A stretch of DNA of 64,000 nt from NCBI GenBank assembly GCA_023512345.1, contig JAILZT010000013.1, forward strand, positions 94,171 to 158,170, in the 5' to 3' direction. Position 1 is the first letter of the stretch. Every line of letters begins with the position of its first letter. The notes beneath the pieces were generated by a model that was given only the letters and a program-made list of their open reading frames with translations, made no database searches and was not told the origin of the DNA. This DNA is from Paenibacillus sp. (lineage in GTDB: Bacteria > Bacillota > Bacilli > Paenibacillales > Paenibacillaceae). Shown piece by piece: positions 43,072 through 52,046 of this stretch. A program made the translations under genes and the position numbers.

Positions 43072-45435
43072 ATGATACCCAACAAATCTAAAGGTCGTCG
43101 TTTTCCTTTATTGCCGCTTAGAGGCCTTCTTGTGTACCCTAGCATGGTTCTTCACCTAGATGTGGGACGCGAGAAGTCAGTAAGAGCGTTAGAGAAAGCT
43201 ATGGTGGAAGACAACTTAATTCTCCTCTGTTCTCAGTCTGAAGTAAATATTGAGGAACCGGGACAAGATGATATATTTCGGGTGGGCACTGTCGCGAATG
43301 TGAGACAAATGCTGAAGCTGCCCAACGGTACGATTCGAGTGTTGGTTGAAGGCATGGAACGCGCCGAAATTATTCAATATACCGATAATGAGGAGTTTTA
43401 CGAGGTCATAGCACGTGAGCTGCCTGAAGAAGAGGATGGCGATCAGGAGAGCGATGCGCTAATGCGGACCGTTCTGGCTCAGTTCGAGCACTACATTACC
43501 TTATCTAAGAAGGTTACACCTGAGACGCTTGCTGCGGTATCCGACATTGAAGAGCCAGGAAGACTTGCCGATGTGATTACAAGTCATTTGGCGCTTAAGA
43601 TCAAGGATAAGCAGGAGATTCTGGAGACGATTGATGTTCGCAAGCGCTTGGAGAAGCTGCTCGATATTCTTAATAACGAGCGTGAAGTTCTGGAGTTGGA
43701 GCGTAAGATCAGTCAACGTGTCAAGAAACAGATGGAAAAGACACAGAAGGAATATTATTTGCGCGAGCAGATGAAGGCGATTCAGAAGGAACTTGGCGAG
43801 AAAGAGGGACGGGTTGGAGAAGCTGAAGAGCTTCGCTCCCTTATGGAAGACAAGAATTTGCCTGAACGTGTTAAGGAAAAAGTAGAGAAAGAGATAGACC
43901 GCCTTGAGAAAATGCCAGCAAGCTCGGCTGAAGGCGGCGTTATCCGCAACTATGTGGATTGGCTTCTTGCTCTTCCATGGAATGACGCTACAGCAGATGA
44001 TCTAGATATTCAAAAGGCAGAGCGAATTCTTGATGAAGATCATTACGGTCTTGAGAAACCCAAAGAACGGGTTCTTGAATACCTCGCTGTGCAGAAGCTT
44101 GTGAAGAAGCTGAAGGGTCCGATTCTATGTCTGGTTGGGCCTCCGGGTGTTGGTAAAACATCGCTCGCCCGTTCCATTGCCCGTTCACTGGATCGCAAAT
44201 TCGTCCGTATCTCACTTGGCGGCGTTCGGGATGAGGCTGAAATTCGCGGCCACCGTAGAACCTATGTCGGTGCGATGCCGGGCCGTATTATTCAAGGCAT
44301 GAAGACCGCCGGAACGATTAATCCTGTTTTCCTACTGGATGAGATCGACAAGATGGCTGCAGATTTCCGTGGAGATCCATCGGCTGCCCTTCTGGAGGTT
44401 CTTGATCCGGAGCAAAATAATACGTTCAGCGACCACTTTGTGGAGCTTCCGTTCGATCTCTCGAATGTTATGTTTGTAACTACGGCGAATGCCGTACATA
44501 ATATCCCACGTCCTTTATTGGACCGGATGGAAATGCTCTATATCCCGGGTTATACCGAGCTTGAGAAGATGCAAATCGCCAGTCGTTATCTTTTGCCTAA
44601 GCAGAAGAAGAATCATGGGCTGGAGGATGAGCAGCTGCGCATAGAGGATGATGTTCTACTCCTTATTATCCGTGAATATACCAGGGAATCCGGTGTCCGG
44701 AATCTGGAGCAGCAAATTGCGGCGTTGTGCCGTAAAGCGGCTAAGCAAATCGTCTCCAATGAGAAGGAAGCTGTGATCCTTGAGCCTGGAGATATTAAGG
44801 ATTATCTAGGGGTGTCCAAATATCGTTATGGTATGGCGGAGCTGGAGGATCAAATCGGGACTGTAACTGGATTGGCCTGGACTGAGGTCGGAGGCGATAC
44901 TCTTCTGATTGAGGTTACGGTAGTTCCAGGAACCGGAAAGCTAACTCTGACCGGACAGCTCGGTGATGTCATGAAGGAGTCGGCGCAGGCGGCCTTTAGT
45001 TATACCCGTTCAAAGGCGGAGGAACTGGGACTGCAGCCCGATTTTTATGAAAAGATTGATATTCACATTCATATTCCCGAAGGCGCAATTCCGAAGGATG
45101 GACCTTCTGCAGGCATCACCATCGCTACAGCTCTGATCTCAGCGCTCACCAAAAGTTATGTATCAAAAGATGTAGCAATGACTGGTGAGATCACGCTGCG
45201 AGGTCGTGTGCTTCCTATCGGTGGTCTCAAGGAGAAGTCACTTGCCGCTCATCGGGCAGGTTACAAAAAAATCCTTCTGCCCAAAGACAATGAGCGTGAT
45301 TTAAAAGAAATTCCGGAGAGCGTGAGGAAAGATGTAGAGTTTATACCGGTATCCCATATGGATCAGGTTCTACAGCATGCCCTTGTGAACCCCAAGGTAG
45401 AAATTAGCAATGAGCCACCTAGTAGTGTGCATTAG
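43072..45435 (+). CDS. lon: ATP-dependent protease Lon
   Basis: The 787-residue soluble Lon has the LAN substrate-binding domain ([20 protein letters not shown]...), a coiled coil ([33 protein letters not shown]), Walker [12 protein letters not shown] (about 355), Walker [12 protein letters not shown], and the peptidase with Ser about 679 in [12 protein letters not shown] and Lys about 721 in [11 protein letters not shown]. It degrades misfolded and regulatory proteins. ATG 43072 with GGAGG is chosen over the frame extension to 43045. Confidence 0.97.
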   Translation: MIPNKSKGRRFPLLPLRGLLVYPSMVLHLDVGREKSVRALEKAMVEDNLILLCSQSEVNIEEPGQDDIFRVGTVANVRQMLKLPNGTIRVLVEGMERAEIIQYTDNEEFYEVIARELPEEEDGDQESDALMRTVLAQFEHYITLSKKVTPETLAAVSDIEEPGRLADVITSHLALKIKDKQEILETIDVRKRLEKLLDILNNEREVLELERKISQRVKKQMEKTQKEYYLREQMKAIQKELGEKEGRVGEAEELRSLMEDKNLPERVKEKVEKEIDRLEKMPASSAEGGVIRNYVDWLLALPWNDATADDLDIQKAERILDEDHYGLEKPKERVLEYLAVQKLVKKLKGPILCLVGPPGVGKTSLARSIARSLDRKFVRISLGGVRDEAEIRGHRRTYVGAMPGRIIQGMKTAGTINPVFLLDEIDKMAADFRGDPSAALLEVLDPEQNNTFSDHFVELPFDLSNVMFVTTANAVHNIPRPLLDRMEMLYIPGYTELEKMQIASRYLLPKQKKNHGLEDEQLRIEDDVLLLIIREYTRESGVRNLEQQIAALCRKAAKQIVSNEKEAVILEPGDIKDYLGVSKYRYGMAELEDQIGTVTGLAWTEVGGDTLLIEVTVVPGTGKLTLTGQLGDVMKESAQAAFSYTRSKAEELGLQPDFYEKIDIHIHIPEGAIPKDGPSAGITIATALISALTKSYVSKDVAMTGEITLRGRVLPIGGLKEKSLAAHRAGYKKILLPKDNERDLKEIPESVRKDVEFIPVSHMDQVLQHALVNPKVEISNEPPSSVH

Positions 45436-45447
45436 AAAGGAAGACCT

Positions 45448-46137
45448 ATGAAAGTAACTAGTTCCGATTTTATAATCAGCGCCGTTGGCCCTGATCAATA
45501 CCCTGATGATGCCTTGCCAGAGATTGCTCTGGCAGGGCGGTCAAATGTGGGAAAGTCATCCCTTATTAACCGAATGATAGACCGTAAGAACCTGGCGCGG
45601 ACGAGTTCGACTCCAGGTAAAACGCAGCATATGAACTATTACCTAATTAATGAAATGATGTATTTCGTCGATTTCCCGGGATATGGATATGCTAAAGTGT
45701 CCAAATCACAACGGGCAGTCTGGGGCAAGATGGTGGAAAAGTATTTGGCTGAGAGAGACACGCTGAAGCTGGTTCTGCTGATCGTAGATCTACGCCATCC
45801 TCCAACAAGCAACGATAAAATGATGTTCGATTGGCTTAAGCATTATGATCTGCCGCTCTGCGTAGTAGCTACCAAAGCGGATAAAATTCCTAAGACCCGT
45901 TGGCCGAAGCATATCAAGATCATGAAGCAGGAGTTAGGGGTTCTTCCAGGAGATAACTTTATTCCTTTTTCATCCGAGATCGGTCTGGGTAAAGAAGAGT
46001 TATGGTCATTGGTTGAGGGCTTTATTGCTTCTTCAGGGATTGAGGAAGAGGAACTGCCTGAGGATATTAATGACGATCTTAACGAGGATCTTAATGAAGA
46101 TAATAGCTCTGATACAGATTCACCCTCAGAGACATAA
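45448..46137 (+). CDS. ysxC: Ribosome-assembly GTPase EngB/YsxC
   Basis: The 229-residue GTPase has G1 [12 protein letters not shown]2 [15 protein letters not shown]3 [12 protein letters not shown]4 TKADK and G5 SSEIG. YsxC assists 50S subunit assembly. It follows lon by 12 bp, as in Bacillus. An acidic tail ([20 protein letters not shown]..., about 195-229) extends about 30 residues beyond the usual length and is Asp/Glu/Asn-rich with a short repeat EDLNED. Confidence 0.96.
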   Translation: MKVTSSDFIISAVGPDQYPDDALPEIALAGRSNVGKSSLINRMIDRKNLARTSSTPGKTQHMNYYLINEMMYFVDFPGYGYAKVSKSQRAVWGKMVEKYLAERDTLKLVLLIVDLRHPPTSNDKMMFDWLKHYDLPLCVVATKADKIPKTRWPKHIKIMKQELGVLPGDNFIPFSSEIGLGKEELWSLVEGFIASSGIEEEELPEDINDDLNEDLNEDNSSDTDSPSET

Positions 46138-46212
46138 ATTTATCATTATTCACGTGGAATGACTTTAATGTATAATCATGCTAAAGGCGTTTGAGGAATT
46201 GAGGAGATTCTT

Positions 46213-46803
46213 ATGGCCCAGCGACGGTTAGCTACAGAATATGTGAATGCTACTTTGCAAATGACGGAATTCCAGTTGAACCAGTTCCTGCGCTCAGCCG
46301 ATACCAGTTTTATCAGCCACCGTGTGAAAGTCCTCGGGGTCGGTGAACAGGAAATTGTGCTAGGAGCAGATGGAGGAGAGGAAGTTCATTTATCTTTTGC
46401 TCGAAATGGTGGTTTTTATGTTTGCGTACTATCCTGCCGGGTGGTCAACCCTCATCTGAATAATATCATCCGGAAGCTATTTATCACTTATAAAGGCACG
46501 GGAACCGTGAACCGGATCTACAAAGGCATCATCATGATGTACTATTACGAACAAGGCTCTGTCCGCCAAATATCCGAGGTGACAGCAGAGGGTAACAAGC
46601 TGGTCTACCAACATAAGTATTCGATAGCAGAAATGCTGCGCCTATATCAATCGGATTTCGTAGAACGAGAGATCGAAGGCATTCGAAGGGAAATTAATAT
46701 TTGGTTAGATATACGCAATGTCACCTACAGTAAGAGTGAGTTATCCGAAATTGACTGTACTCTGAATGCTTTAGCTCTGCGGTTATTTCAATTGGAAGCC
46801 TAG
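46213..46803 (+). CDS. Conserved protein of unknown function
   Basis: I do not recognise this 196-residue soluble protein. It has no signal peptide or membrane segment. An N-terminal part with QLNQFLRSADTSFISHRVKVLGVGEQEIVLG and a mixed alpha/beta stretch IIRKLFITYKGTGTVNRIYKGIIMMYYYEQGSVRQIS suggests a compact domain with no catalytic motif. ATG 46213 follows TTGAGGAGA. It is 75 bp after ysxC and ends in its own terminator. The last codons (GAAGCCTAG) are part of the direct repeat that brackets the next gene. Confidence 0.75.
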   Translation: MAQRRLATEYVNATLQMTEFQLNQFLRSADTSFISHRVKVLGVGEQEIVLGADGGEEVHLSFARNGGFYVCVLSCRVVNPHLNNIIRKLFITYKGTGTVNRIYKGIIMMYYYEQGSVRQISEVTAEGNKLVYQHKYSIAEMLRLYQSDFVEREIEGIRREINIWLDIRNVTYSKSELSEIDCTLNALALRLFQLEA

Positions 46804-46826
46804 CTTGAGAACTCATAAGATCTTCT

Positions 46827-46862
46827 AAAACAACCCTTCCTTATTGGAGGGGTTGTTTTTTT
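46827..46862 (+). terminator. Terminator after 46213 gene
   Basis: AAAACAACCCTTCC pairs with GGAGGGGTTGTTTTTTT around TTATT. A related hairpin lies at 47443-47480, after vanZ. Confidence 0.9.
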
Positions 46863-46942
46863 GCATAAGTAAACTTCTCATTTTGAATTTGTGATGGAGT
46901 TCTGCGATACTATAAACACGTGAATTGAAAGTGGGTTTAGTA

Positions 46943-47368
46943 ATGAAGACTTTATTAATTATCCTTTGGGGTGTATTACTTTTTGTATTCACCTGCGCCT
47001 CTGACTCAGGGTTTTGGGTAGCTGGAACATTTCCTACTTTTCATTGGTCAACTACTCCTGACTTTCACGAGCTGACTAATATGGATCTGATGCCCACCTT
47101 TGGCTATATAATTAGAAAGATTGGTCATTTCTCGGGATTTGCTGTCTTAGCAGCCTTCTTTTATAGACAGAATAAGAGTATTAAGAAAAGTATCATGTAT
47201 TCAGTTTTCTATGCTATATTTACGGAGTTCATCCAACTGTATTTCGGGCGTGACGGCAGACTATACGATGTAGTCATTGATACCGCTGGGATCTTGTTTG
47301 GAATGACTTTAATAACTATGGCGTACAGAAGAAAAATTCGCCGTAAGATGAGTGATAGCGTACTTTAA
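46943..47368 (+). CDS. VanZ-like membrane protein
   Basis: The 141-residue protein has four TM segments: LLIILWGVLLFVFTCASDS, IIRKIGHFSGFAVLAAFFY, SIMYSVFYAIFTEFIQLYF and VVIDTAGILFGMTLITMAY. The motif RKIGHFSGFAVLAAFFY followed by FTEFIQLYFGRDGRLYDVVID (E-x2-Q-x4-R-x4-D) is the VanZ/YoaI family signature. VanZ itself raises teicoplanin resistance; most homologues are uncharacterised. ATG 46943 is used; the frame opens at 46925. Direct repeats of about 70 bp flank the gene (46796-46862 and 47410-47480). Confidence 0.88.
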   Translation: MKTLLIILWGVLLFVFTCASDSGFWVAGTFPTFHWSTTPDFHELTNMDLMPTFGYIIRKIGHFSGFAVLAAFFYRQNKSIKKSIMYSVFYAIFTEFIQLYFGRDGRLYDVVIDTAGILFGMTLITMAYRRKIRRKMSDSVL

Positions 47369-47409
47369 TTGTAGTTATGCTGCACCTTTCTTGGTTTTTT
47401 TTCATAATA

Positions 47410-47480
47410 GGAAGCCTAATTTGGGAACTCACGCTTTTTTAACCACAACCCTTCCTTACTTAGAGGGGTTGTATTTTTTT
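47410..47480 (+). repeat. Direct repeat after vanZ, containing a terminator
   Basis: GGAAGCCTAATTTGGGAACTC and the following terminator ACAACCCTTCC...GGGGTTGTATTTTTTT repeat 46796-46862, which starts in the last codons of the preceding gene. The hairpin at 47443-47480 is a good rho-independent terminator for vanZ. Confidence 0.8.
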
Positions 47481-47525
47481 TCCTCAAATTCTAAATAAAT
47501 GAGAGTAAAGGACCGATAAAAACAT

Positions 47526-48311
47526 ATGATAGATATTCATTGCCACATTTTACCTTCTATGGATGACGGAGCTTCTGATTGGGAGCAGGCACTCGCCATG
47601 GCGAAGGACGCCGAGAGAGATGGGATAACCACCATCGTTGCAACACCGCATCATGCAAATGGCCAGTATATGAATCCCGCGCCCCATATTGGGCAAGCCG
47701 TAGAACTGATGAATGATAAGCTTCGTCAGAATGGCAGTTCACTGCTTGTACTTCCTGGACAAGAGATTCGGGTCTATGGAGAGCTGTTGAATGATTTGGA
47801 GCGAGGGATGCTGCTGAGCCTTGCAGGTTCACGTTATTTTCTGCTGGAAATGCCTTCGTCACGTGTGCCTCGCAACATGGAGGAAATCTGTCACGAGCTG
47901 ATCATTCAGGGTTTCGTTCCGGTTATTGCCCATCCGGAGCGTAATGCTGAAATTGCTGCGGATCCTTCCAAATTGGAAAGATTAATCGAGCAGGGAGCAT
48001 TGGGACAGGTGACCGCTCAAAGTGTTGCAGGGGTCTTCGGCAGTAAATTGCAGAAGATATCACTAGAGTTGTGCCGCAGAAGGCTTGTACATGTGGTGGC
48101 TTCAGATGCCCATGACAGCATTCATCGGCCCTTTGGACTATCCGAGGCGTATAGGACTTTAGGCAAGGAAATGGGAGTAGAGATTTGCGATTATTTTCGC
48201 GAAAATTCCGAAAATATTGTTGCCAATCTAGAAATTGGAAAGGGAGGTTTGGGTTTACCTAGGAAGAACCGTCACAAATTGTTTGATTTTGTAAAAAGCC
48301 TTTTACATTAG
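47526..48311 (+). CDS. PHP-family tyrosine-protein phosphatase (CpsB/YwqE type)
   Basis: The 261-residue metal-dependent phosphatase begins MIDIHCHILPSMDDGASDW (HCH metal motif), with IVATPHHANGQY, EIRVYGELL, FVPVIAHPERN and VVASDAHD providing the remaining PHP ligands. It would dephosphorylate the BY-kinase encoded at 51315 and so regulate polysaccharide chain length or export. It is first of the exopolysaccharide locus, although an SLH protein gene separates it from the kinase. Confidence 0.95.
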   Translation: MIDIHCHILPSMDDGASDWEQALAMAKDAERDGITTIVATPHHANGQYMNPAPHIGQAVELMNDKLRQNGSSLLVLPGQEIRVYGELLNDLERGMLLSLAGSRYFLLEMPSSRVPRNMEEICHELIIQGFVPVIAHPERNAEIAADPSKLERLIEQGALGQVTAQSVAGVFGSKLQKISLELCRRRLVHVVASDAHDSIHRPFGLSEAYRTLGKEMGVEICDYFRENSENIVANLEIGKGGLGLPRKNRHKLFDFVKSLLH

Positions 48312-48430
48312 GAATGATATAATGGGTTTTATTGGATTACATTTCATTTTTACTTAAAAATTAAATAGGTTTATAGTACTAGTTAAATTGGTTTTTCAAC
48401 AATAATACATATAAAGAGGTGTTTCTAACA

Positions 48431-50437
48431 GTGAGTATGAAGAAGAAACTAGTAGTATCAACAATCGCAGTAAGTATGGCAGCAGCATCCGTTGCGGGTC
48501 TTCCACTAAGTGTTAGTGGATTGGGCAAGCAGATTGGAATCGTAGGAACAGCCTCCGCAGCAACTAGCGGCAACTTCGCTAACCTGAAGGCTCGTGCAAC
48601 TTTCCTGTATGGAACATTGCTTGAAAGTGACAAACAAACTCTTCGTGATTTCCGCTCTGAGCTTCAAGGACTGAGTAAAGCTCAGCTGGAAACTATGTTT
48701 GCTCCGATCTTAGCTCAAGTTAGTCTGACAGATACTGATAAGACAGCATTGTTCAATTTATACAAAGAGCTAACTTCATCGTTCTATACTCCTGATTATT
48801 CTGCAGTAACGGATATCCTGGAATCTCCTAACTATAAATCTTATGAAGATGTGTTGAAGAAGATTGGAACCCAAGCTGGTATTACAGGACTTTCGGTTAA
48901 CGAAGTATATAATTTTGTATTTGGTGCTACCGGAGTGGAACAGAAGCTAATTACCCTATTCAAAGGGAAATCAGAAGCTGATTTGTTAGCCATTGCCCTT
49001 AATCAAAGTAGCGCACAAGCTCTTGAAGCTAAGGCTATTGTTCTTGACAGCACCATTGGTACGGCTAACTATACATTGAGAACTGCTCTGAATACACTCG
49101 GCATTACTTCGGAGATGCTATCCGCTACTAAAGCTAATATCGAATCTGAGTCATCCGTAACTAAGGAAGTAAACGCAACCCTAGTGGTAGCGCAGGCTTA
49201 TTACAATGCTTATATTAAAGTTCAACCTAGCGGCAGTACTACTACCGGATCAGGTCCTGTAGTCTTGACTCCTGAACAGCAATATATTGCTGCTTCTACT
49301 TATGATGTGTCTAAGTTAATTCAACTCATAGAGGGTACAGCTACTGTTAAATTGGTAGATAGCGATACCATCAATATGATGACCAAGCTTGCTGCAGCAG
49401 CTAAGGCGGCAGGTAAAGAAGGCACTGAGCTTACGTTAACACTGAACCTCGGTACTATTACTGCTGCTTCTGTGGAAGTGCCTCTATCTAAAGCTATCAT
49501 CGATGCAGCCAAAGCAAATGGCATTGCCAACATTGCTGTAACCTTCAACGGTGTAACTGTTACGATTCCGGTATCTCAATTTAGCACAGCAATTTCGTTG
49601 ACTGTATCTACACTTAATGACAATGCTGCAACAGCCGTTACGAAGATGAAGCTTGCTTCTAATGTATATGAGTTCAAACTAACTGTTGATGGCGTGGTAA
49701 CTACAACGTTCAAACGTCCAATTCAATTCAAACTTCCACTTAAGAATGTACCAGGTCTGGATAAAGAACTTCTGTCCGTAGCTAAGATCGTATACGGCGA
49801 CCTTCAATTCCAAGGCGGTAAAGTAGATGGAGATTTCATCGTTGAACCACGTGATACTTTCTCTTCCTATGTAGTTGTTGAGAACAAGGTTACTTTCAAT
49901 GACATTGCTGGAGTACAGGCATGGGCCGGTAGACAAATTGAAGTCGTAGCTGCTAAAGGTGCAATTGAAGGTGTTGGAGAAGGTAAATTCGCTCCGAAGA
50001 GCAATGTTACCCGTGCTGAATTCGCGAAGATGCTGATCCGTGCTTTGAATCTGGAGAACAACTCAGCAACACAAAGCTTCACGGATGTAAGTTCTTCCGC
50101 TTGGTATGCTCCATATGTAGCAGTTGCTGTGGAGAAAGGTATCATCACAGGACGCAGTGCTTCTAAGTTCGATCCGAATGCAACGATTACTCGTGCTGAA
50201 ATGGCAACAATGATTGCACGCGCATTGAAAGCCATTAATCCTTCAGTAACTTCCGACGGAACAGCACTTAGCAAATTCTCTGATGCTGCTAAGATCAGTT
50301 CTTCCTTGAGAGGCGGCGTTGCTTTCGCTGCAACCCATAACTTAGTTGTCGGAAACGCAGGTAAGTTCGAACCTAACAAAACAGCTACACGTGCTGAAGC
50401 AGCAGTTATCATCTACCGTACAATTAATTTTAAATAA
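48431..50437 (+). CDS. S-layer homology domain protein
   Basis: A 668-residue exported protein. Signal peptide MKKKLVVSTIAVSMAAASVAGLPLSVS ending near ASAAT; a helical N-terminal region (about 45-260: LYGTLLESDKQTLRDFRSELQG, FNLYKELTSSFYTP...); beta-rich middle (about 290-500); and three C-terminal SLH repeats (about 500-668), each with a TRAEF/M/A motif: FAPKSNVTRAEFAKML, FDPNATITRAEMATMI, FEPNKTATRAEAAVII. SLH domains bind pyruvylated secondary cell wall polymer. GTG 48431 has AAGAGGTG at the proper distance. Highly regular codon use suggests strong expression. Likely an abundant surface or S-layer protein. Confidence 0.9.
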   Translation: MSMKKKLVVSTIAVSMAAASVAGLPLSVSGLGKQIGIVGTASAATSGNFANLKARATFLYGTLLESDKQTLRDFRSELQGLSKAQLETMFAPILAQVSLTDTDKTALFNLYKELTSSFYTPDYSAVTDILESPNYKSYEDVLKKIGTQAGITGLSVNEVYNFVFGATGVEQKLITLFKGKSEADLLAIALNQSSAQALEAKAIVLDSTIGTANYTLRTALNTLGITSEMLSATKANIESESSVTKEVNATLVVAQAYYNAYIKVQPSGSTTTGSGPVVLTPEQQYIAASTYDVSKLIQLIEGTATVKLVDSDTINMMTKLAAAAKAAGKEGTELTLTLNLGTITAASVEVPLSKAIIDAAKANGIANIAVTFNGVTVTIPVSQFSTAISLTVSTLNDNAATAVTKMKLASNVYEFKLTVDGVVTTTFKRPIQFKLPLKNVPGLDKELLSVAKIVYGDLQFQGGKVDGDFIVEPRDTFSSYVVVENKVTFNDIAGVQAWAGRQIEVVAAKGAIEGVGEGKFAPKSNVTRAEFAKMLIRALNLENNSATQSFTDVSSSAWYAPYVAVAVEKGIITGRSASKFDPNATITRAEMATMIARALKAINPSVTSDGTALSKFSDAAKISSSLRGGVAFAATHNLVVGNAGKFEPNKTATRAEAAVIIYRTINFK

Positions 50438-50468
50438 TGAATAAATAGCAGTAAAGTTCAAATGGTGA

Positions 50469-50505
50469 GCCTCCTCTCATGAAGGTGAGAGGGGGCGCTT
50501 TTTTG
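50469..50505 (+). terminator. Terminator after SLH gene
   Basis: GCCTCCTCTCAT pairs imperfectly with GTGAGAGGGGGCGC around GAAG, followed by TTTTTT. It separates the SLH gene from the Wzz-like gene, perhaps with partial read-through. Confidence 0.85.
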
Positions 50506-50551
50506 GGACTAGCATTGAAATATCACAGAAACAGCTTGGAGGGAATTTCAC

Positions 50552-51334
50552 TTGTCATCACAAGAATTGGATCTTCGCGACTATTTCCGGATCATTCAGA
50601 AGAGACTGTGGCTTATTGTCAGCATTGTTGTTGTAATTTGCGCTCTTGCCGGAGTTTACAGTCTGTATATCAAGAAGCCGGTGTACGAAGCTTCCACCAA
50701 AATTATCGTTAACCAGACTCCGACACAGTCAACGGTGGCGCAGCTTGATTTGAATCAAATCAATACCAACATTCAACTAATAAATACGTACAAGGAAATT
50801 ATTAAGACTCCTGCAATATTGGACGTCGTCACGAAGGATTACCCGAAATTTAATATAACCACTGAAGAACTTATGAAGAAGGTAAATGTCAGCTCTGTAA
50901 ATAATACGCAGGTGATGACACTTGTCGTTCGAGATAATTCATACTCACGAGCTGCTGAAATTGTGAATGCTATTTCGTTAGTGTTCAAGCAGGAAATTCC
51001 ATCCCTGTTCAATGTGCAGAACGTATCGATCCTGAATGAAGCGAAGGTGAATCCACCTGTAGCTCCTGGACCGGTAGAACCTAATGTAGTTCTTAACCTG
51101 GCTATCGCTTTCATTGTATCCCTGATGATTGGCTTGGGTATTTCTTTCTTACTTGAATATCTGGACGATACATTGAAGACAGAGGCAGATATTGAGCAAT
51201 ACTTGGGACTGCCAACGCTGGCAATGATTACAAGAGTTAGTCAAGATGAATTCAATAAGGAGTCAGGAGTAGAAACTCAGGCTCTGCAATCCAGAAGAGC
51301 GGGGGAACTAGAAAATGTCACAGCAGCTAAATAA
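50552..51334 (+). CDS. Wzz/CapA-type chain-length and kinase-activator protein
   Basis: The 260-residue membrane protein has a short cytoplasmic N-terminus (SSQELDLRDYFRIIQKRLW), TM1 LIVSIVVVICALAGVYSLYI, an extracytoplasmic domain (YEASTKIIVNQ..., IKTPAILDVV, VSSVNNTQVMTLVVRDNSYSRAAEI), the Pro-rich PPVAPGPVEPN segment and TM2 VVLNLAIAFIVSLMIGLGISFLLEY. The cytoplasmic tail would activate the BY-kinase encoded next, as TkmA/YwqC does for YwqD. TTG start with GGAGGG; overlaps the kinase gene by 20 bp. Confidence 0.92.
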   Translation: MSSQELDLRDYFRIIQKRLWLIVSIVVVICALAGVYSLYIKKPVYEASTKIIVNQTPTQSTVAQLDLNQINTNIQLINTYKEIIKTPAILDVVTKDYPKFNITTEELMKKVNVSSVNNTQVMTLVVRDNSYSRAAEIVNAISLVFKQEIPSLFNVQNVSILNEAKVNPPVAPGPVEPNVVLNLAIAFIVSLMIGLGISFLLEYLDDTLKTEADIEQYLGLPTLAMITRVSQDEFNKESGVETQALQSRRAGELENVTAAK

Positions 51335-52001
51335 ACAGCGTCAACTGATAACGTTGACGAACCCGCGTTCACCAGTATCTGAAGCCTTTCGTGCACTCCG
51401 CACTAATATAGACTTCTCTTCTATTGATGAGACCATTCAAGTCATTATGGTTACTTCTTCAGGACCTGAGGAAGGTAAATCGACCGTTTCGGGGAATCTA
51501 GCAGCTTCGTATGCACTCAGTGACAAGAAAGTATTATTGATTGATGCTGACTTGCGTAAACCTACAGCACATAAGACGTTTACACTCAGTAACCGTAACG
51601 GATTGTCATCCTTATTGTCACAACAAGCTAGTATCGAGGATGTACTTCAGGATTCAAACATTCCGAATCTTTCGATTATGACCTCTGGACCCATACCGCC
51701 GAATCCTGCAGAGATGCTTGCCTCCAATCGGATGAATACAGTTATACAGGAGCTGCGCCAAAGGTACGACGTGGTTATTATCGATACTCCGCCATTGTTG
51801 GCAGTTACAGATGCACAGATCGTGGCTTCCAAGAGCGATGGTGTCATCATGGTTGTCAGTTATGGCAAGGTAAAAAGAGATATAGCCGTAAAAGCTAAAG
51901 CTAACCTGGATCGTGTAGGTGCACGAATGCTAGGTGTTGTTCTGAATAATGTCAAAAGAAAAGCTAGCGAAGGTTACTACTATTATTATTACGGCAAATA
52001 A
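51315..52001 (+). CDS. BY-type tyrosine-protein kinase (CpsD/YwqD type)
   Basis: The 228-residue bacterial tyrosine kinase has Walker A SSGPEEGKSTVSGNLA, Walker A' VLLIDADLRKP and Walker B YDVVIIDTPPLL, with the activator-contacting N-terminus SPVSEAFRALRTNI. The C-terminal tyrosine cluster EGYYYYYYGK is the autophosphorylation site. It works with the Wzz-like protein and the PHP phosphatase to control polymerisation and export of polysaccharide. Confidence 0.95.
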   Translation: MSQQLNKQRQLITLTNPRSPVSEAFRALRTNIDFSSIDETIQVIMVTSSGPEEGKSTVSGNLAASYALSDKKVLLIDADLRKPTAHKTFTLSNRNGLSSLLSQQASIEDVLQDSNIPNLSIMTSGPIPPNPAEMLASNRMNTVIQELRQRYDVVIIDTPPLLAVTDAQIVASKSDGVIMVVSYGKVKRDIAVKAKANLDRVGARMLGVVLNNVKRKASEGYYYYYYGK

Positions 52002-52046
52002 GGAAGTAGTTTTTCTAGGAAAATTGTTATTTTTGGAGGCACCAAA

